A stretch of DNA of 64,000 bases from Mesorhizobium sp. B1-1-8. Lineage in GTDB: Bacteria > Pseudomonadota > Alphaproteobacteria > Rhizobiales > Rhizobiaceae. The stretch covers positions 2,767,501-2,831,500 of the forward strand of contig NZ_CP083956.1 in assembly GCF_006442795.2 (NCBI RefSeq). Reading direction: 5' to 3'. Below are positions 25,019 through 35,781 of the stretch, piece after piece (the first letter of the stretch is position 1; each line of letters starts with the position of its first letter). The position numbers were made by a program, and so were the translations under genes. A model generated the notes under the pieces. That model worked only from the letters and a program-made list of their open reading frames with translations, did no database searches and had not been told where the DNA came from.

Positions 25019-25590
25019 ACGACAGTTCAGGCACCCTCGTCGCGCCGAAGCCCAAGGGCATCATCGATCCCAACACCGGCCGGCCGGTGGGGGAGGATGA
25101 TCCCTTCTTTCTCGAAATCAACAATGAGCTGGCCGACAAGGGCTTTCTCGTCACCTCGACCGAAGCGCTGATCACCTGGGCGCGCAGCGGTTCGCTGATG
25201 TTCATGACCTTCGGCCTCGCTTGCTGCGCGGTCGAGATGATCCACACCTCGATGCCGCGTTATGACTCCGAGCGTTTCGGCGTCGCGCCGCGCGCCTCGC
25301 CGCGCCAGTCCGACATCATGATCGTCGCCGGCACGCTGACCAACAAGATGGCGCCGGCGCTGCGCAAGGTCTACGACCAGATGCCGGAGCCGCGCTACGT
25401 CATCTCGATGGGTTCCTGCGCCAATGGCGGCGGCTATTACCACTATTCCTATTCGGTGGTGCGCGGCTGCGACCGCATCGTGCCGGTCGACATCTACGTC
25501 CCCGGCTGCCCGCCGAGCGCCGAAGCGCTGCTCTACGGCATTCTTCTGTTGCAGAAGAAGATCCGCCGCACCGGCACGATCGAACGGTAA
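25009..25590 (+). CDS. nuoB: NADH-quinone oxidoreductase subunit B
   Basis: NuoB holds the terminal N2 [4Fe-4S] cluster that passes electrons to quinone. The 193-residue product has the ligands CC in GLACCAVEM near residue 70, MGSCANGGG near residue 138, and [13 protein letters not shown] near residue 168. The N-terminal 35 residues are a polar leader common in alphaproteobacteria. It overlaps nuoA and is followed by nuoC after four bases. Confidence 0.97.
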   Translation: MGLNDSSGTLVAPKPKGIIDPNTGRPVGEDDPFFLEINNELADKGFLVTSTEALITWARSGSLMFMTFGLACCAVEMIHTSMPRYDSERFGVAPRASPRQSDIMIVAGTLTNKMAPALRKVYDQMPEPRYVISMGSCANGGGYYHYSYSVVRGCDRIVPVDIYVPGCPPSAEALLYGILLLQKKIRRTGTIER

Positions 25591-25594
25591 GCCG

Positions 25595-26197
25595 ATGACT
25601 CAGGCGTTTAATGAACTCTCCACCTATCTCGGCGAGAAGCTTACCGGCCGCGTCGGCGAGGCGGTGCTCGCCTATGGCGAGCTGACGGTTTCCGTCGAGC
25701 CGGGCAACCTGATCGAGGTGGCGACCTTCCTGCGTGACGATCCGCGTTGCCAGTTCATCTCGATCATCGACATCTGCGGCGCCGACTATCCGTCCCGCGC
25801 CAAGCGCTTCGACGTCGTCTATCACCTGTTATCGCCGAAGCAGAACGTGCGCATCCGGCTGAAGGTCCAGGCCGACGAGGAGACGCTGGTGCCATCGCTG
25901 ACGGCCGTCTATCCGGGCGCCGACTGGTTCGAGCGCGAGACCTACGATCTCTATGGCGTGCTGTTCTCCGGCCATCCGGACCTGCGCCGCATCCTGACCG
26001 ACTACGGCTTCGACGGTCACCCGTTGCGCAAGGATTTCCCGCTGACCGGCTTCGTCGAGGTGCGCTACGACGACGAGGCCAAGCGGGTCATCTACGAGCC
26101 GGTGGAGTTGAACCAGGAATTCAGAAACTTCGATTTTCTTTCCCCCTGGGAGGGTACGGATTACGTGCTGCCGGGGGATGAAAAGGCGAAACAGTGA
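25595..26197 (+). CDS. nuoC: NADH-quinone oxidoreductase subunit C
   Basis: NuoC is a structural subunit of the peripheral arm that packs against NuoD. The 200-residue protein has [15 protein letters not shown] near residue 52 and the family signature [20 protein letters not shown] near residue 110, then [10 protein letters not shown]. Its stop codon TGA lies inside the first bases of a GAGTAG-type repeat that begins the S23 gene cassette, so the cassette abuts the gene end without changing the protein. Confidence 0.97.
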   Translation: MTQAFNELSTYLGEKLTGRVGEAVLAYGELTVSVEPGNLIEVATFLRDDPRCQFISIIDICGADYPSRAKRFDVVYHLLSPKQNVRIRLKVQADEETLVPSLTAVYPGADWFERETYDLYGVLFSGHPDLRRILTDYGFDGHPLRKDFPLTGFVEVRYDDEAKRVIYEPVELNQEFRNFDFLSPWEGTDYVLPGDEKAKQ

Positions 26198-26229
26198 GTA
26201 GGGAAGTAGTGAGTAGTCAGTAGGGAAGG
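26194..26229. repeat. Left end of the S23 cassette
   Basis: This end is built from GAGTAG words. It contains the nuoC stop codon (26195-26197) and provides AGGGAAGGA as the ribosome site of the S23 gene. Its inverted partner is at 26631-26656. Confidence 0.7.
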
Positions 26230-26231
26230 AA

Positions 26232-26609
26232 TTGGAAAAGCGGATCGAATCTTATCGCGACCTGATGGTGTGGCAATCGGCGATGGTTCTTGCCGAAGAT
26301 TGTTATCGCGTCACCAAAGGTTTTCCGAGGGACGAGATCTATGGAATGACCTCCCAGATGCGCCGCTCGGCGGTGTCTATCGCCGCCAATATTGCTGAGG
26401 GGTATGGTCGTGAGAACAGAGGTTCGTTCGTTCAATTTCTGCGCATGGCGCAGGGTTCGTTGAAGGAACTGGAAACGCATATATTGCTGGCATGCCGTGT
26501 CGGTATGCTGGAAAGAGGCAACGAGACTGAACTGCTGCTGAGATGCGAAGAGATTGGGAAAATGATGCGATCTCTTATCAGGACAGTGCAGGCAAAACAG
26601 GCGGAATAA
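26232..26609 (+). CDS. Four-helix-bundle protein, S23 / 23S rRNA intervening-sequence type
   Basis: The 125-residue product has the family pattern: YRDLMVWQSAM near residue 8, then YGMTSQMRRSAVSIAANIAEG near residues 38-58, then a third and fourth helix (FVQFLRMAQGSLKELETHILLA). This family includes proteins encoded in 23S rRNA intervening sequences and the Avd protein of diversity-generating retroelements; they are basic and bind nucleic acid in the Avd case. Start is TTG at 26232, with AGGGAAGGA inside the cassette end as ribosome site. It is not a complex I subunit. Function here is unknown. Confidence 0.85.
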   Translation: MEKRIESYRDLMVWQSAMVLAEDCYRVTKGFPRDEIYGMTSQMRRSAVSIAANIAEGYGRENRGSFVQFLRMAQGSLKELETHILLACRVGMLERGNETELLLRCEEIGKMMRSLIRTVQAKQAE

Positions 26610-26630
26610 GTAGGTTTTGAGATTGATGAT

Positions 26631-26656
26631 CACTACTCACTACTCACTACTGACTC
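26631..26656. repeat. Right end of the S23 cassette
   Basis: CACTACT units in tandem, the reverse complement of the AGTAGTG units at the left end. It ends 18 bases before the nuoD start, so the nuoD ribosome site (AGAGGCG) lies just outside the cassette. Confidence 0.7.
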
Positions 26657-26674
26657 TTCGCCAGAGGCGCCAGA

Positions 26675-27865
26675 ATGGCTGAAACTTCCGTCCGCAATTT
26701 CAACATCAATTTCGGACCTCAACACCCGGCGGCGCATGGCGTTTTGCGCCTGGTGCTGGAGTTGGACGGCGAAGTGGTCGACCGCGTCGATCCGCATATC
26801 GGACTGCTCCACCGCGGCACCGAAAAGCTGATCGAGCACAAGACCTATCTGCAGGCCGTGCCCTATCTCGACAGGCTCGACTATTGTGCGCCGATGAACC
26901 AGGAGCATGCCTTCGCGCTCGCCGCTGAGCGGCTGCTCGGCATCGAGGTGCCGAAACGCGGGCAGCTGATCCGCGTGCTCTACGCCGAGATCGGCCGCAT
27001 CATGTCGCACATCCTCAATGTGACGACGCAGGCGCTGGACATCGGCGCGCTGACGCCGCCGCTGTGGGGATTCGTCGAGCGCGAGAAACTGATGGTCTTT
27101 TACGAGCGCGCCTCGGGATCGCGCATGCATGCGGCCTATTTCCGGCCGGGCGGCGTGCACCAGGACCTGCCGCAGAAGCTGATCGAGGACATCGGCAAGT
27201 GGATCGATCCGTTCCTGAAGTCGATCGACGACCTCGACGCGCTGCTCACGCCCAACCGCATCTTCAAGCAGCGCAATGTCGATATCGGCACGGTGTCGCT
27301 GGCCGATGCCTGGGCCTGGGGTTTTTCGGGCGTGATGGTGCGCGGCTCGGGCGCTGCGTGGGATCTGCGCAAATCGCAGCCTTATGAATGCTACTCCGAG
27401 ATGGATTTCGACATTCCGATCGGCAAGAACGGCGATTGCTACGACCGCTATCTGGTGCGCATGGAAGAGATGCGCCAGTCGGCCAAGATCATGCGCCAGT
27501 GCGTCGATCGCCTGCTCGGCGCCGACAGCAGCGGACCGGTGTCCAACCTCGACGGCAAGGTGGTGCCGCCGAAGCGCGCGGCGATGAAGCGTTCGATGGA
27601 AGCGCTCATCCACCATTTCAAGCTTTATACCGAGGGCTACCGCGTGCCGGCCGGCGAGGTCTATGCGGCGGTCGAGGCGCCGAAGGGCGAATTCGGCGTC
27701 TACATGGTCTCGGACGGCACCAACAAGCCCTATCGCTGCAAGCTGCGCGCGCCCGGCTTCGCACACCTGCAGGCCATGGATTTCCTCTGCCGCGGCCACA
27801 TGCTGGCCGACGTAACCGCCGTGCTTGGCTCCCTCGACATCGTGTTTGGTGAGGTCGATCGCTAA
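26675..27865 (+). CDS. nuoD: NADH-quinone oxidoreductase subunit D
   Basis: NuoD forms the quinone-binding pocket with NuoB. The 396-residue product begins with [22 protein letters not shown], the signature with the conserved His, and has [12 protein letters not shown] near residue 48, [16 protein letters not shown] near residue 66, and [21 protein letters not shown] near residue 348. Length is normal. It follows the S23 cassette and precedes nuoE by one base. Confidence 0.97.
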   Translation: MAETSVRNFNINFGPQHPAAHGVLRLVLELDGEVVDRVDPHIGLLHRGTEKLIEHKTYLQAVPYLDRLDYCAPMNQEHAFALAAERLLGIEVPKRGQLIRVLYAEIGRIMSHILNVTTQALDIGALTPPLWGFVEREKLMVFYERASGSRMHAAYFRPGGVHQDLPQKLIEDIGKWIDPFLKSIDDLDALLTPNRIFKQRNVDIGTVSLADAWAWGFSGVMVRGSGAAWDLRKSQPYECYSEMDFDIPIGKNGDCYDRYLVRMEEMRQSAKIMRQCVDRLLGADSSGPVSNLDGKVVPPKRAAMKRSMEALIHHFKLYTEGYRVPAGEVYAAVEAPKGEFGVYMVSDGTNKPYRCKLRAPGFAHLQAMDFLCRGHMLADVTAVLGSLDIVFGEVDR

Positions 27866-27866
27866 A

Positions 27867-29177
27867 ATGTCAGTCCGCCGCCTCGCAGAAGCCCGCCTCC
27901 AGCCAGCCTCCTTCGCCTTCAACGAGACGAATGCGGCGGCGGCTCAGCAATGGATTGCCAAATATCCGAAAGGCCGCGAGCAGTCGGCGATCATTCCGCT
28001 GCTGATGCTGGCGCAGGAGCAGGAAGGCTGGGTCACCAAGGCGGCGATCGAGACGATCTGCGACATGCTTGAAATGCCGCGCATCCGCGGGCTCGAGGTG
28101 GCGACCTTCTACACGCAATACCAGCTCAATCCTGTCGGCACGCGCGCCCATATCCAGGTCTGCGGCACCACGCCCTGCATGCTGCGCGGCTCCGAAGCGC
28201 TGATGGACGTCTGCCGTTCGAAGATCCATCACGACCAGTTTCACACCAACGCCGATGGCACGCTGTCGTGGGAAGAGGTCGAGTGCCTCGGCGCCTGCGT
28301 CAACGCGCCGATGGTGATGATCTTCAAGGACACGTTCGAGGACCTGACGCCGGAACGGCTGGCCGAGATCATCGATCTCTACGAGGCCGGCAAGGGCGCC
28401 GAGGTCAAGCCGGGCCCGCAGAACGGGCGCACCGGCTCCGAGCCGGCTTCCGGCCTGACGACGCTGAAGAGCGAGAAGGCGATCCTGAAGTCGACCCGCG
28501 ACAAGGAAGCCAAGGCGGCGGCGAAGGCGGCCAAGGAGGCAGCTGCCGCGGCCGCGCCGGCTGCTGTACCCGCTGCTGTCGTGTCGCAGGCGCCTGCCGC
28601 GCCGGTACCTTCCGGCCCGGTCGGGCCGTCGAAATCCAGCAAGCCCAAGACCGATGCGCCGGAAACCAGCCCGGCATTGACGACTCCGTCGCCGGTCAAG
28701 GTTTCGCCGGCCACAGAGAAGGCGGCCAGCGTCAGGCCACCGCGCCACTCGGCAGCGAACGCCAACCAGGCTTCTCCGGAAGTCGAGGCGGTTTCGAAGC
28801 CGCGCAGCGGGCCGAAGAACAAGGCCGAACCGGCCGCCGCGTTCAAGTCGCCGGAAACCAAGCAGCCTGCCGCCAAGACGGCAAGGCCATCGCTTGATGA
28901 CGAGAACCGGCCGGCGGGCATCGAGCGGCCGTCAGCGGTCGACGATCTCAAGCTGATCTCCGGCGTCGGTCCGAAGATCGAAGGTATCTTGCATTCGCTC
29001 GGCATCTACACCTTCGCGCAGGTCGCCTCCTGGAAGAAGGCCGAGCGCGAATGGGTCGACGGCTATCTCAATTTCCGCGGCCGCATTGAGCGCGACGACT
29101 GGGTGAACCAGGCCAAGGCGCTCGCCAAGGGCGGTGTCGAGGAATACATCCGCGTCTTCGGCAAGAAGCCGGTCTGA
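27867..29177 (+). CDS. nuoE: NADH-quinone oxidoreductase subunit E with a long C-terminal extension
   Basis: Residues 1-175 are a normal NuoE with a thioredoxin-like fold and [2Fe-2S] ligands in [10 protein letters not shown] near residue 97 and CLGACVNAP near residue 139. After that the protein runs on to 436 residues: a Pro/Ala/Lys-rich linker at about 180-355, then an 80-residue domain starting [21 protein letters not shown] that carries a helix-hairpin-helix motif and ends with [14 protein letters not shown]. The same domain recurs in the protein at 30567. The extension's role is unknown; the electron-transfer core looks intact. Confidence 0.94.
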   Translation: MSVRRLAEARLQPASFAFNETNAAAAQQWIAKYPKGREQSAIIPLLMLAQEQEGWVTKAAIETICDMLEMPRIRGLEVATFYTQYQLNPVGTRAHIQVCGTTPCMLRGSEALMDVCRSKIHHDQFHTNADGTLSWEEVECLGACVNAPMVMIFKDTFEDLTPERLAEIIDLYEAGKGAEVKPGPQNGRTGSEPASGLTTLKSEKAILKSTRDKEAKAAAKAAKEAAAAAAPAAVPAAVVSQAPAAPVPSGPVGPSKSSKPKTDAPETSPALTTPSPVKVSPATEKAASVRPPRHSAANANQASPEVEAVSKPRSGPKNKAEPAAAFKSPETKQPAAKTARPSLDDENRPAGIERPSAVDDLKLISGVGPKIEGILHSLGIYTFAQVASWKKAEREWVDGYLNFRGRIERDDWVNQAKALAKGGVEEYIRVFGKKPV

Positions 29178-29187
29178 GGAACGAATG

Positions 29188-30492
29188 ATGCTGCAGGACA
29201 AAGACCGCATCTTCACCAACATCTACGGCCTGTTCGACAAGTCGCTGGCGGGAGCGCAATCGCGCGGCGCCTGGGACGATACCCCTGGCCTCATCGCCAA
29301 GGGACGCGACTGGATCGTCAACGAGATGAAGGCCAGCGGCCTGCGCGGCCGCGGCGGCGCCGGCTTCCCGACCGGCCTGAAATGGTCGTTCATGCCCAAG
29401 CAGAGCGACGGCCGCCCGAGCTATCTCGTCATCAATGCCGATGAATCCGAGCCCGGCACCTGCAAGGACCGCGACATCCTGCGCAACGATCCGCACACGC
29501 TGGTCGAAGGCGCCCTGGTCGCCGGCTTCGCCATGGGCGCGATCGCCGCCTATATCTACGTGCGCGGCGAGTTCATCCGCGAGCGCGAGGCGCTGCAGCG
29601 CGCCATCGACGAGGCCTATGAAGCCAGGCTGATCGGCAAGGGCAACACCTCCGGCTACGATTTCGATATCTATATGCACCATGGCGCCGGCGCCTATATC
29701 TGCGGCGAGGAGACGGCGCTGCTCGAAAGCCTCGAAGGCAAGAAGGGCCAGCCCAGGCTGAAGCCGCCGTTCCCGGCCAATGTCGGCCTTTATGGCTGCC
29801 CGACCACGGTCAACAATGTCGAATCGATCGCGGTGGCGCCGACCATCCTGCGGCGCGGCGCGGCCTGGTTCTCGTCCTTCGGCCGGCCGAACAATGCCGG
29901 CACCAAGCTGTTCTGCGTCTCCGGCCACGTCAACAATCCGTGCACCGTCGAAGAGGCGATGTCGATCCCGTTCCGCGAGTTGATCGAGACGCATTGCGGC
30001 GGCATTCGCGGCGGCTGGGACAATCTGCTGGCCGTGATCCCGGGCGGCGCCTCGGTGCCGCTGGTGCCGGCCGGCCAGATCATCGACGCACCGATGGATT
30101 TCGACGCGCTGCGCGACCTGAAATCCGGCCTCGGCACCGCGGCTGTCATCGTCATGGACAAGTCGACCGATATCGTGAAGGCGATCGCGAGACTTTCCTA
30201 CTTCTACAAGCATGAGAGCTGCGGCCAGTGCACGCCTTGCCGCGAAGGCACCGGCTGGATGTGGCGGGTGATGGAGCGGCTGGTGCGCGGCGAGGCGCAA
30301 AAGCGCGAGATCGACATGCTGCTCGATGTCACCAAGCAGGTCGAGGGCCACACGATCTGCGCGCTGGGCGACGCGGCGGCCTGGCCGATCCAGGGCCTGA
30401 TGCGGCACTTCCGCGGCGAGGTGGAGCGGCGCATCGACGAGTTTTCGCGCAACGCCCACCGGGTGGAACCGGTGATGGTTGCTGCGGAATAG
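29188..30492 (+). CDS. nuoF: NADH-quinone oxidoreductase subunit F
   Basis: NuoF binds NADH, FMN and the N3 [4Fe-4S] cluster. The 434-residue protein has [16 protein letters not shown] near residue 50 for [18 protein letters not shown] near residue 79, [19 protein letters not shown] near residue 167 for FMN, and the cluster ligands [13 protein letters not shown] near residue 346. Two tandem ATG codons exist at 29185 and 29188; the second gives better spacing from GAGG and matches the usual family start. Confidence 0.97.
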   Translation: MLQDKDRIFTNIYGLFDKSLAGAQSRGAWDDTPGLIAKGRDWIVNEMKASGLRGRGGAGFPTGLKWSFMPKQSDGRPSYLVINADESEPGTCKDRDILRNDPHTLVEGALVAGFAMGAIAAYIYVRGEFIREREALQRAIDEAYEARLIGKGNTSGYDFDIYMHHGAGAYICGEETALLESLEGKKGQPRLKPPFPANVGLYGCPTTVNNVESIAVAPTILRRGAAWFSSFGRPNNAGTKLFCVSGHVNNPCTVEEAMSIPFRELIETHCGGIRGGWDNLLAVIPGGASVPLVPAGQIIDAPMDFDALRDLKSGLGTAAVIVMDKSTDIVKAIARLSYFYKHESCGQCTPCREGTGWMWRVMERLVRGEAQKREIDMLLDVTKQVEGHTICALGDAAAWPIQGLMRHFRGEVERRIDEFSRNAHRVEPVMVAAE

Positions 30493-30566
30493 AAATTGGA
30501 ATGCGGGCAATTGCCCGGGACGAAAAGCAGGGGCGGGGCACACGAAGAAACGACCAGGAGATGTCT

Positions 30567-31253
30567 ATGGCGCCGTATTCGAAAGCCTACCCACTGATGC
30601 CCGATTTGGACCAATTCGAGAAGATGAACCAGGACCTGACCAAGATGATGCCCAAGGAGATGGCCAGCGCCGTCAACCTGATGGCGCATCCGGTCGCCGG
30701 CGCGGCGGCGATGTCGGCGCTCGGCATCGGTCTTGCCAACCAGGCCTTCGGCGTCTGGATGGGCGCGGTCACCGGCGCATTCGAAGCATCGCAACGTATG
30801 TTCCAGCCGATCTTCGAAGAATTCGAGACGCAGGCCGAAGCCGCCAATAACTCGTCCAAGGCCCGCAAGGCGACGGAGACGCTGATCGCCGAGGCGCAGA
30901 CCTTCGCCAGGGACGTGACCGACATTGCGGCGAACGCCACCGAGAAAGCGCATGACTCGACCGGCGCCGACATGGTTGCGCAAACGGCCGCGACCGGGCT
31001 GATGCCGGAAGATTTCAAGCAGCCCAAGGCTGTCGCGAAGCCGGCAAGGCCTTCAGACCTGAAGGCGATATCGGGCATCGGGCCGAAGCTCGAGAAGGTG
31101 CTCAACGGGCTCGGCATCTGGACCTATCGCCAGATCGCGGCCTGGACGTCGGAAGAGATTGCCTGGGTCGAGGATTATCTGTCGCTCGCCGGCCGCATCG
31201 GCCGTGACGACTGGACCGGGCAGGCGGCGGCGCTCGCGGCGAAGAAGAAGTGA
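30567..31253 (+). CDS. Helix-hairpin-helix protein encoded within the nuo operon
   Basis: The 228-residue protein lies between nuoF and nuoG. Residues about 1-80 have two Ala/Met-rich helices (AVNLMAHPVAGAAAMSALGIG) somewhat like phasins, residues 85-140 form an amphipathic, charged helix, and residues about 150-228 repeat the NuoE C-terminal domain (LKAISGIGPKLEKVLNGLGI, then RIGRDDWTGQA). Homologues are sometimes labelled complex I 41-kDa proteins, but no redox motif is visible. The ATG at 30567 is six bases after GGAG; an ATG at 30561 is closer. It may help assemble or tether complex I. Confidence 0.75.
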   Translation: MAPYSKAYPLMPDLDQFEKMNQDLTKMMPKEMASAVNLMAHPVAGAAAMSALGIGLANQAFGVWMGAVTGAFEASQRMFQPIFEEFETQAEAANNSSKARKATETLIAEAQTFARDVTDIAANATEKAHDSTGADMVAQTAATGLMPEDFKQPKAVAKPARPSDLKAISGIGPKLEKVLNGLGIWTYRQIAAWTSEEIAWVEDYLSLAGRIGRDDWTGQAAALAAKKK

Positions 31254-31311
31254 ATGAAATGCCGGGCGCGGCCTCGGTCGCGCCCGGAAATTGAGATTGG
31301 GTTTGAGGCGA

Positions 31312-33393
31312 ATGGCAAAGCTCAAGGTCGACGGGAAAGAAATAACGGTACCCGACCATTACACGCTGCTGCAGGCGGCCGAGGACGCCGGCGCGGAGGT
31401 GCCACGCTTCTGCTACCACGAGCGGCTTTCCATCGCCGGCAATTGCCGCATGTGCCTGATCGAGGTGAAGGGCGGGCCGCCCAAGCCGCAGGCCTCCTGC
31501 GCCATGGGCGTGCGCGACCTGCGCCCCGGCCCGAACGGCGAGCCGCCGGAAATCTTCACCAACACGCCGATGGTTAAGAAGGCCCGCGAAGGCGTGATGG
31601 AGTTCCTGCTGATCAACCATCCGCTGGATTGCCCGATCTGCGACCAGGGCGGTGAGTGCGACCTGCAGGACCAGGCAATGGCGTTCGGCGTCGATTCCTC
31701 GCGCTATCACGAGAACAAGCGCGCGGTCGAAGACAAGTATATCGGCCCGCTGGTCAAGACGGTGATGAACCGCTGCATCCACTGCACGCGCTGCGTCCGC
31801 TTCACCACCGAGGTCGCCGGTATTTCCGAGCTTGGACTGATCGGCCGCGGCGAGGATGCCGAGATCACCACCTATCTTGAGGAGGCGATGACGTCGGAGC
31901 TGCAGGGCAACGTCATCGACCTCTGCCCGGTCGGCGCATTGACCTCGAAGCCGTTCGCCTTCCAGGCGCGGCCCTGGGAACTGACCAAGACCGAATCGAT
32001 CGACGTCATGGATGCCGTCGGCTCGGCGATCCGCGTCGATAGCCGAGGCCGCGAGGTGATGCGCATCCTGCCGCGCGTCAACGAGGCGGTGAACGAGGAG
32101 TGGATTTCGGACAAAACCCGCTTCATCTGGGACGGCCTGCGCACGCAGCGTCTCGACCGCCCCTATGTGCGCAAGAACGGCAAGCTTGTCCCGGCAAGCT
32201 GGGCCGAGGCCTTCGCGGCGATCAAGGACGAGGTGGGCAAGACCGCGCCCGAGCGGATCGGCGCCATTGCCGGCGACCTCGCGGCGGTCGAGGAGATCTA
32301 TGCGCTGAAGCTCCTGATGGGCGCGCTCGGCTCGAAGAACATCGACTGCCGCCAGGACGGCGCAGCGCTCGATCCGTCGCTCGGCCGCGCCAGCTACATC
32401 TTCAATCCGACCATCGAAGGCATCGAACAGGCCGACGCGGTGCTGATCATCGGCGCCAATCCGCGTTTCGAGGCCTCGGTGCTCAATGCCCGTATCCGCA
32501 AGCGCTGGCGCGTCGGCAATCTGCCGGTCGGCGTCATCGGCGATGTCGGCGACACGCGCTACGACTACGAGTTGCTCGGCGCCGGTCCGGAATCGCTGAA
32601 GGACCTTGCCGACGGCAACGGCAAGTTCTTCGAAGTGCTGAGCAAGGCGACGCATCCGCTGATCATCGTCGGCCAGGGCGCGCTGGCGCGCACCGATGGC
32701 GCGGCGGTGCTCGGCCAGGCGGCAAGGCTGGCGGCCGCCGTCAATGCGGTCACGGCCGACTGGAACGGCTTTGCCGTGCTCCACAACGCAGCGGCCAGGG
32801 TCGGCGGCCTAGATGTCGGCTTCGTGCCGGGCGAGGGCGGCAAGAACGTCGCCGGCATGCTGGGCCAGACAGATCTGCTCTTCCTGCTCGGCGCCGACGA
32901 GATCGACATGGCCAGGACCGGCGGCGCCTTCGTCGTCTATATCGGCACGCATGGCGATGCCGGCGCGCACCGCGCCAACGTCATCCTGCCGGGCGCCGCC
33001 TACACCGAAAAATCCGGCACCTATATCAATACCGAAGGCCGCGTGCAGCAGACGAACCGCGCCGGTTTCGCGCCGGGCGAGGCGCGCGAGGACTGGGCGA
33101 TCCTGAGGGCGCTGTCGGACGTGCTCGGCAAGAAGCTGCCGTTCGATTCGCTGCCGCAGCTGCGCGCCAAGCTCTATGGCGAATATCCACATCTTGCCCG
33201 CATCGACCAGGTCGCCGCCGGCAGCGCCGACGATGTCGCCAGAGCGGCGAAGCTCGGCGGGCGGCTGAACAAGGGCGCCTTCACCTCGCCGGTAAAGGAC
33301 TTCTATCTAACCAACCCGATCGCGCGGGCGTCGGCCGTGATGGCCGAATGCTCGGCGCTGGCCAAGAGCGGCTTCAAGCAGGCGGCGGAATAA
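31312..33393 (+). CDS. nuoG: NADH-quinone oxidoreductase subunit G
   Basis: NuoG carries several Fe-S clusters of the peripheral arm. The 693-residue protein shows the [2Fe-2S] ligands in [15 protein letters not shown] near residue 34, the His-Cys cluster [19 protein letters not shown] near residue 103, [4Fe-4S] ligands in CIHCTRC near residue 155 and CPVGALTSK near residue 204, and a molybdopterin-oxidoreductase-like C-terminal half without a bound cofactor. The start at 31312 removes seven unrelated residues. It is followed by nuoH after two bases. Confidence 0.97.
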   Translation: MAKLKVDGKEITVPDHYTLLQAAEDAGAEVPRFCYHERLSIAGNCRMCLIEVKGGPPKPQASCAMGVRDLRPGPNGEPPEIFTNTPMVKKAREGVMEFLLINHPLDCPICDQGGECDLQDQAMAFGVDSSRYHENKRAVEDKYIGPLVKTVMNRCIHCTRCVRFTTEVAGISELGLIGRGEDAEITTYLEEAMTSELQGNVIDLCPVGALTSKPFAFQARPWELTKTESIDVMDAVGSAIRVDSRGREVMRILPRVNEAVNEEWISDKTRFIWDGLRTQRLDRPYVRKNGKLVPASWAEAFAAIKDEVGKTAPERIGAIAGDLAAVEEIYALKLLMGALGSKNIDCRQDGAALDPSLGRASYIFNPTIEGIEQADAVLIIGANPRFEASVLNARIRKRWRVGNLPVGVIGDVGDTRYDYELLGAGPESLKDLADGNGKFFEVLSKATHPLIIVGQGALARTDGAAVLGQAARLAAAVNAVTADWNGFAVLHNAAARVGGLDVGFVPGEGGKNVAGMLGQTDLLFLLGADEIDMARTGGAFVVYIGTHGDAGAHRANVILPGAAYTEKSGTYINTEGRVQQTNRAGFAPGEAREDWAILRALSDVLGKKLPFDSLPQLRAKLYGEYPHLARIDQVAAGSADDVARAAKLGGRLNKGAFTSPVKDFYLTNPIARASAVMAECSALAKSGFKQAAE

Positions 33394-33395
33394 GC

Positions 33396-34439
33396 ATGGA
33401 AACCTTCCTCTCCTTCTACGTGCTGCCGGCGCTGCTGATCCTGGTGAAGTCGGTCGTGCTGATCGTCGTGCTTCTGATCGGCGTCGCTTATCTGCTCTAC
33501 GCCGACCGCAAGATCTGGGCGGCGGTGCAGTTGCGCCGCGGCCCGAACGTCGTCGGTCCGTGGGGAACGCTGCAGGCCTTTGCCGACCTTCTGAAATTCG
33601 TCTTCAAGGAGCCGGTGATCCCGTCGGGCGCCAACAAGGGCGTGTTCCTTCTGGCGCCGTTGGTTTCCGCCGTGCTGGCGATCTCGGCCTGGGCGGTCAT
33701 TCCGGTCAATGAGGGCTGGGCGATCGCCAACATCAATGTCGGCATCCTCTATGTCTTCGCCATCTCCTCGCTCGAGGTCTATGGCGTGATCATGGGGGGC
33801 TGGGCGTCGAACTCGAAATATCCGTTCCTCGGCGCGCTGCGCTCCGCAGCGCAGATGGTGTCCTACGAAGTCTCGATCGGCTTCGTTATCGTCACCGTGC
33901 TGCTCACCGTCGGCTCGCTCAACCTCTCCGACATCGTCATGTCGCAGCAGGACGGTCTCGGCACGCGGCTCGGCCTGCCCAACACCTTCCTCGACTGGCA
34001 CTGGCTGTCGCTGTTCCCGATGTTCGTGGTGTTCTTCATCTCGGCGCTTGCCGAGACGAACCGCCCGCCTTTCGACCTCGTCGAGGCGGAATCGGAACTG
34101 GTCGCCGGCCATATGGTCGAATATTCCTCGACGCCGTTCCTCTTGTTCTTCCTCGGCGAGTATGTCGCCGTCGTGCTGATGTGCGCGCTGGCCACCATCC
34201 TCTTCCTCGGCGGCTGGCTGCCGCCGTTCAACTTCGCGCCCTTCACCTGGGTGCCCGGGGTGATCTGGTTCGTGCTGAAGATCTGCCTGATGTTCTTCAT
34301 GTTTTCGATGGTGAAGGCTTTCGTGCCGCGCTACCGCTACGACCAGCTGATGCGGCTGGGCTGGAAGGTGTTCCTGCCGATCTCGCTGTTCATGGTCGTC
34401 GCCACCGCGGCCTTCCTCAAGATCACGGGGTTTGCGTGA
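33396..34439 (+). CDS. nuoH: NADH-quinone oxidoreductase subunit H
   Basis: NuoH is the membrane subunit that shapes the quinone tunnel with NuoB and NuoD. The 347-residue product has eight hydrophobic segments and the conserved blocks [22 protein letters not shown] near residues 30-51, [19 protein letters not shown] near residue 219, and [17 protein letters not shown] sequence ([15 protein letters not shown]) near residue 308. Its last base is the first base of the nuoI start codon. Confidence 0.97.
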   Translation: METFLSFYVLPALLILVKSVVLIVVLLIGVAYLLYADRKIWAAVQLRRGPNVVGPWGTLQAFADLLKFVFKEPVIPSGANKGVFLLAPLVSAVLAISAWAVIPVNEGWAIANINVGILYVFAISSLEVYGVIMGGWASNSKYPFLGALRSAAQMVSYEVSIGFVIVTVLLTVGSLNLSDIVMSQQDGLGTRLGLPNTFLDWHWLSLFPMFVVFFISALAETNRPPFDLVEAESELVAGHMVEYSSTPFLLFFLGEYVAVVLMCALATILFLGGWLPPFNFAPFTWVPGVIWFVLKICLMFFMFSMVKAFVPRYRYDQLMRLGWKVFLPISLFMVVATAAFLKITGFA

Positions 34440-34930
34440 TGTCCGCTCTTGGCCAAGCTGCAAAGGCGCTGCTGCTGAAGGATTTCGTCAGCGCCTTCTT
34501 CCTGTCGATGCGCCAGTTCATGGCGCCGAAGGAGACGATCAACTATCCGCACGAAAAGGGGCCGTTGAGCCCGCGCTTCCGCGGCGAGCATGCGCTGCGC
34601 CGCTATCCCAATGGCGAGGAGCGCTGCATCGCCTGCAAGCTGTGCGAAGCGATCTGCCCGGCGCAGGCGATCACCATCGAAGCCGGCCCTCGCCGCAACG
34701 ACGGCACGCGCCGCACCGTGCGCTACGACATCGACATGGTGAAGTGCATCTATTGCGGCTTCTGCCAGGAAGCCTGCCCGGTCGACGCCATCGTCGAGGG
34801 GCCGAATTTCGAATTCGCGACCGAGACGCGCGAGGAGCTCTACTACAACAAGGAAAAGCTGCTCGCCAACGGCGATCGCTGGGAGCGGGAACTGGCGCGC
34901 AACATCGCGCTCGACGCGCCGTATAGGTGA
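34439..34930 (+). CDS. nuoI: NADH-quinone oxidoreductase subunit I
   Basis: NuoI carries two [4Fe-4S] clusters (N6a and N6b) that lead electrons to NuoB. The 163-residue protein has [16 protein letters not shown] near residue 62 and [16 protein letters not shown] near residue 101, each with the four-Cys ferredoxin pattern. [13 protein letters not shown] precedes the first cluster. The start codon overlaps the nuoH stop as TGATG. Confidence 0.97.
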   Translation: MSALGQAAKALLLKDFVSAFFLSMRQFMAPKETINYPHEKGPLSPRFRGEHALRRYPNGEERCIACKLCEAICPAQAITIEAGPRRNDGTRRTVRYDIDMVKCIYCGFCQEACPVDAIVEGPNFEFATETREELYYNKEKLLANGDRWERELARNIALDAPYR

Positions 34931-34938
34931 TTAGCGTG

Positions 34939-35062
34939 CTTCTCCCCGTTTGCGGGGAGAAGATGCCGGCAGGCAGATGAGGGGCGGCGCCAGCTTCTGG
35001 AACTTGGCGTTACCCCTCATCCGACCCTTCGGGCCACCTTCTCCCCGTAAACGGGGAGAAGG
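34939..35062. repeat. Palindromic repeat between nuoI and nuoJ
   Basis: Two small hairpins, CTTCTCCCCG-TTTG-CGGGGAGAAG at 34939-34962 and CCTTCTCCCCG-TAAA-CGGGGAGAAGG at 35037-35062, frame a larger imperfect palindrome with GATGAGGGG and CCCCTCAT. The 229-base gap it sits in breaks an otherwise packed operon. The wording is typical of rhizobial intergenic palindromes. Effect on nuoJ-N expression is unknown. Confidence 0.85.
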
Positions 35063-35159
35063 AACAAGAAAGTGGACGGCGCAACGTCGTCCGTCTAAGG
35101 AACACGCGGTTTCGAACCGGAGGCGGGTCGGAGTCGGAATTTGGAACCCGGGGAACCCC

Positions 35160-35780
35160 ATGCTGACTGGATTAGAGGCGGTCTTCTTCTACCTCTTCGC
35201 CTTTATCGCCGTGGCGTCGGCCTTCATGGTCATTTCGGCGCGCAACCCCGTGCATTCGGTGCTGTTCCTGATCCTGACCTTCTTCAACGCCGCTGGGCTG
35301 TTCCTGCTGACCGGCGCCGAGTTCCTGGCCCTGATCCTGCTCGTCGTCTATGTCGGCGCGGTGATGGTGCTGTTCCTGTTCGTCGTCATGATGCTCGACG
35401 TCGACTTCGCCGAGATGAAGCAGGGCGCGCTGCAATATGCGCCGATCGGCGCGCTGGTCGGACTGATCCTGGCGGCGGAGTTGATCGTCGTGCTCGGCGG
35501 CTACAGCTTCGCGCCGCAGCTGGCCTCGACCGTTGCACAGCATACTCCCGATCTCGCCGCGCGCTCCAACACGGCCGCGCTCGGCGACATCCTCTACACG
35601 GATTATCTCTACTACTTCCAGATTGCCGGCCTGGTGCTGCTGGTCGCCATGATCGGCGCCATCGTCCTGACGCTGCGCCACAAGCCGGGCGTCAAGCGGC
35701 AGTCGATCGCGGCACAGGTCGGCCGCACGCCGGCCACGGGCATGGAAATCCGCAAGGTCAAGTCGGGCGAGGGGATCTGA
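35160..35780 (+). CDS. nuoJ: NADH-quinone oxidoreductase subunit J
   Basis: NuoJ is a small membrane subunit of the proton-pumping arm. The 206-residue protein has five hydrophobic segments and the conserved stretches [20 protein letters not shown] near residue 25 and [21 protein letters not shown] near residue 51. The ATG at 35160 is the first residue of the family alignment; an open frame runs upstream through the palindromic repeat but has no family sequence there. It is followed by nuoK after one base. Confidence 0.96.
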   Translation: MLTGLEAVFFYLFAFIAVASAFMVISARNPVHSVLFLILTFFNAAGLFLLTGAEFLALILLVVYVGAVMVLFLFVVMMLDVDFAEMKQGALQYAPIGALVGLILAAELIVVLGGYSFAPQLASTVAQHTPDLAARSNTAALGDILYTDYLYYFQIAGLVLLVAMIGAIVLTLRHKPGVKRQSIAAQVGRTPATGMEIRKVKSGEGI

Positions 35781-35781
35781 G

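Larger units (their letters stand above)
26194..26656. mobile_element. S23 gene cassette with GAGTAG-type inverted ends, inserted between nuoC and nuoD
   Basis: The cassette consists of a left end at 26194-26229 (GTGAGTAGGGAAGTAGTGAG, then TAGTCAGTAGGGAAGG), the four-helix-bundle gene, and a right end at 26631-26656 (CACTACTCACTACTCACTAC, then TGACTC), which is inverted and made of the same 7-base word GAGTAGT. A gene-less hairpin of the same wording occurs at 43587-43680. The cassette sits between two subunits of complex I whose genes are normally adjacent, and it keeps the operon direction. Mobility is inferred. Confidence 0.65.

Noticed and set aside
35113..35158. Second LexA box near GGAACCCGGGGAAC before nuoJ
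   Set aside because: The gap between GAAC half-sites is five bases, not seven, so it does not fit the operator.
34950..35159. N-terminal extension of NuoJ through the palindromic repeat
   Set aside because: The frame is open but encodes repeat-derived sequence (PSPRKRGEG) absent from NuoJ, and the ATG at 35160 begins the family alignment.
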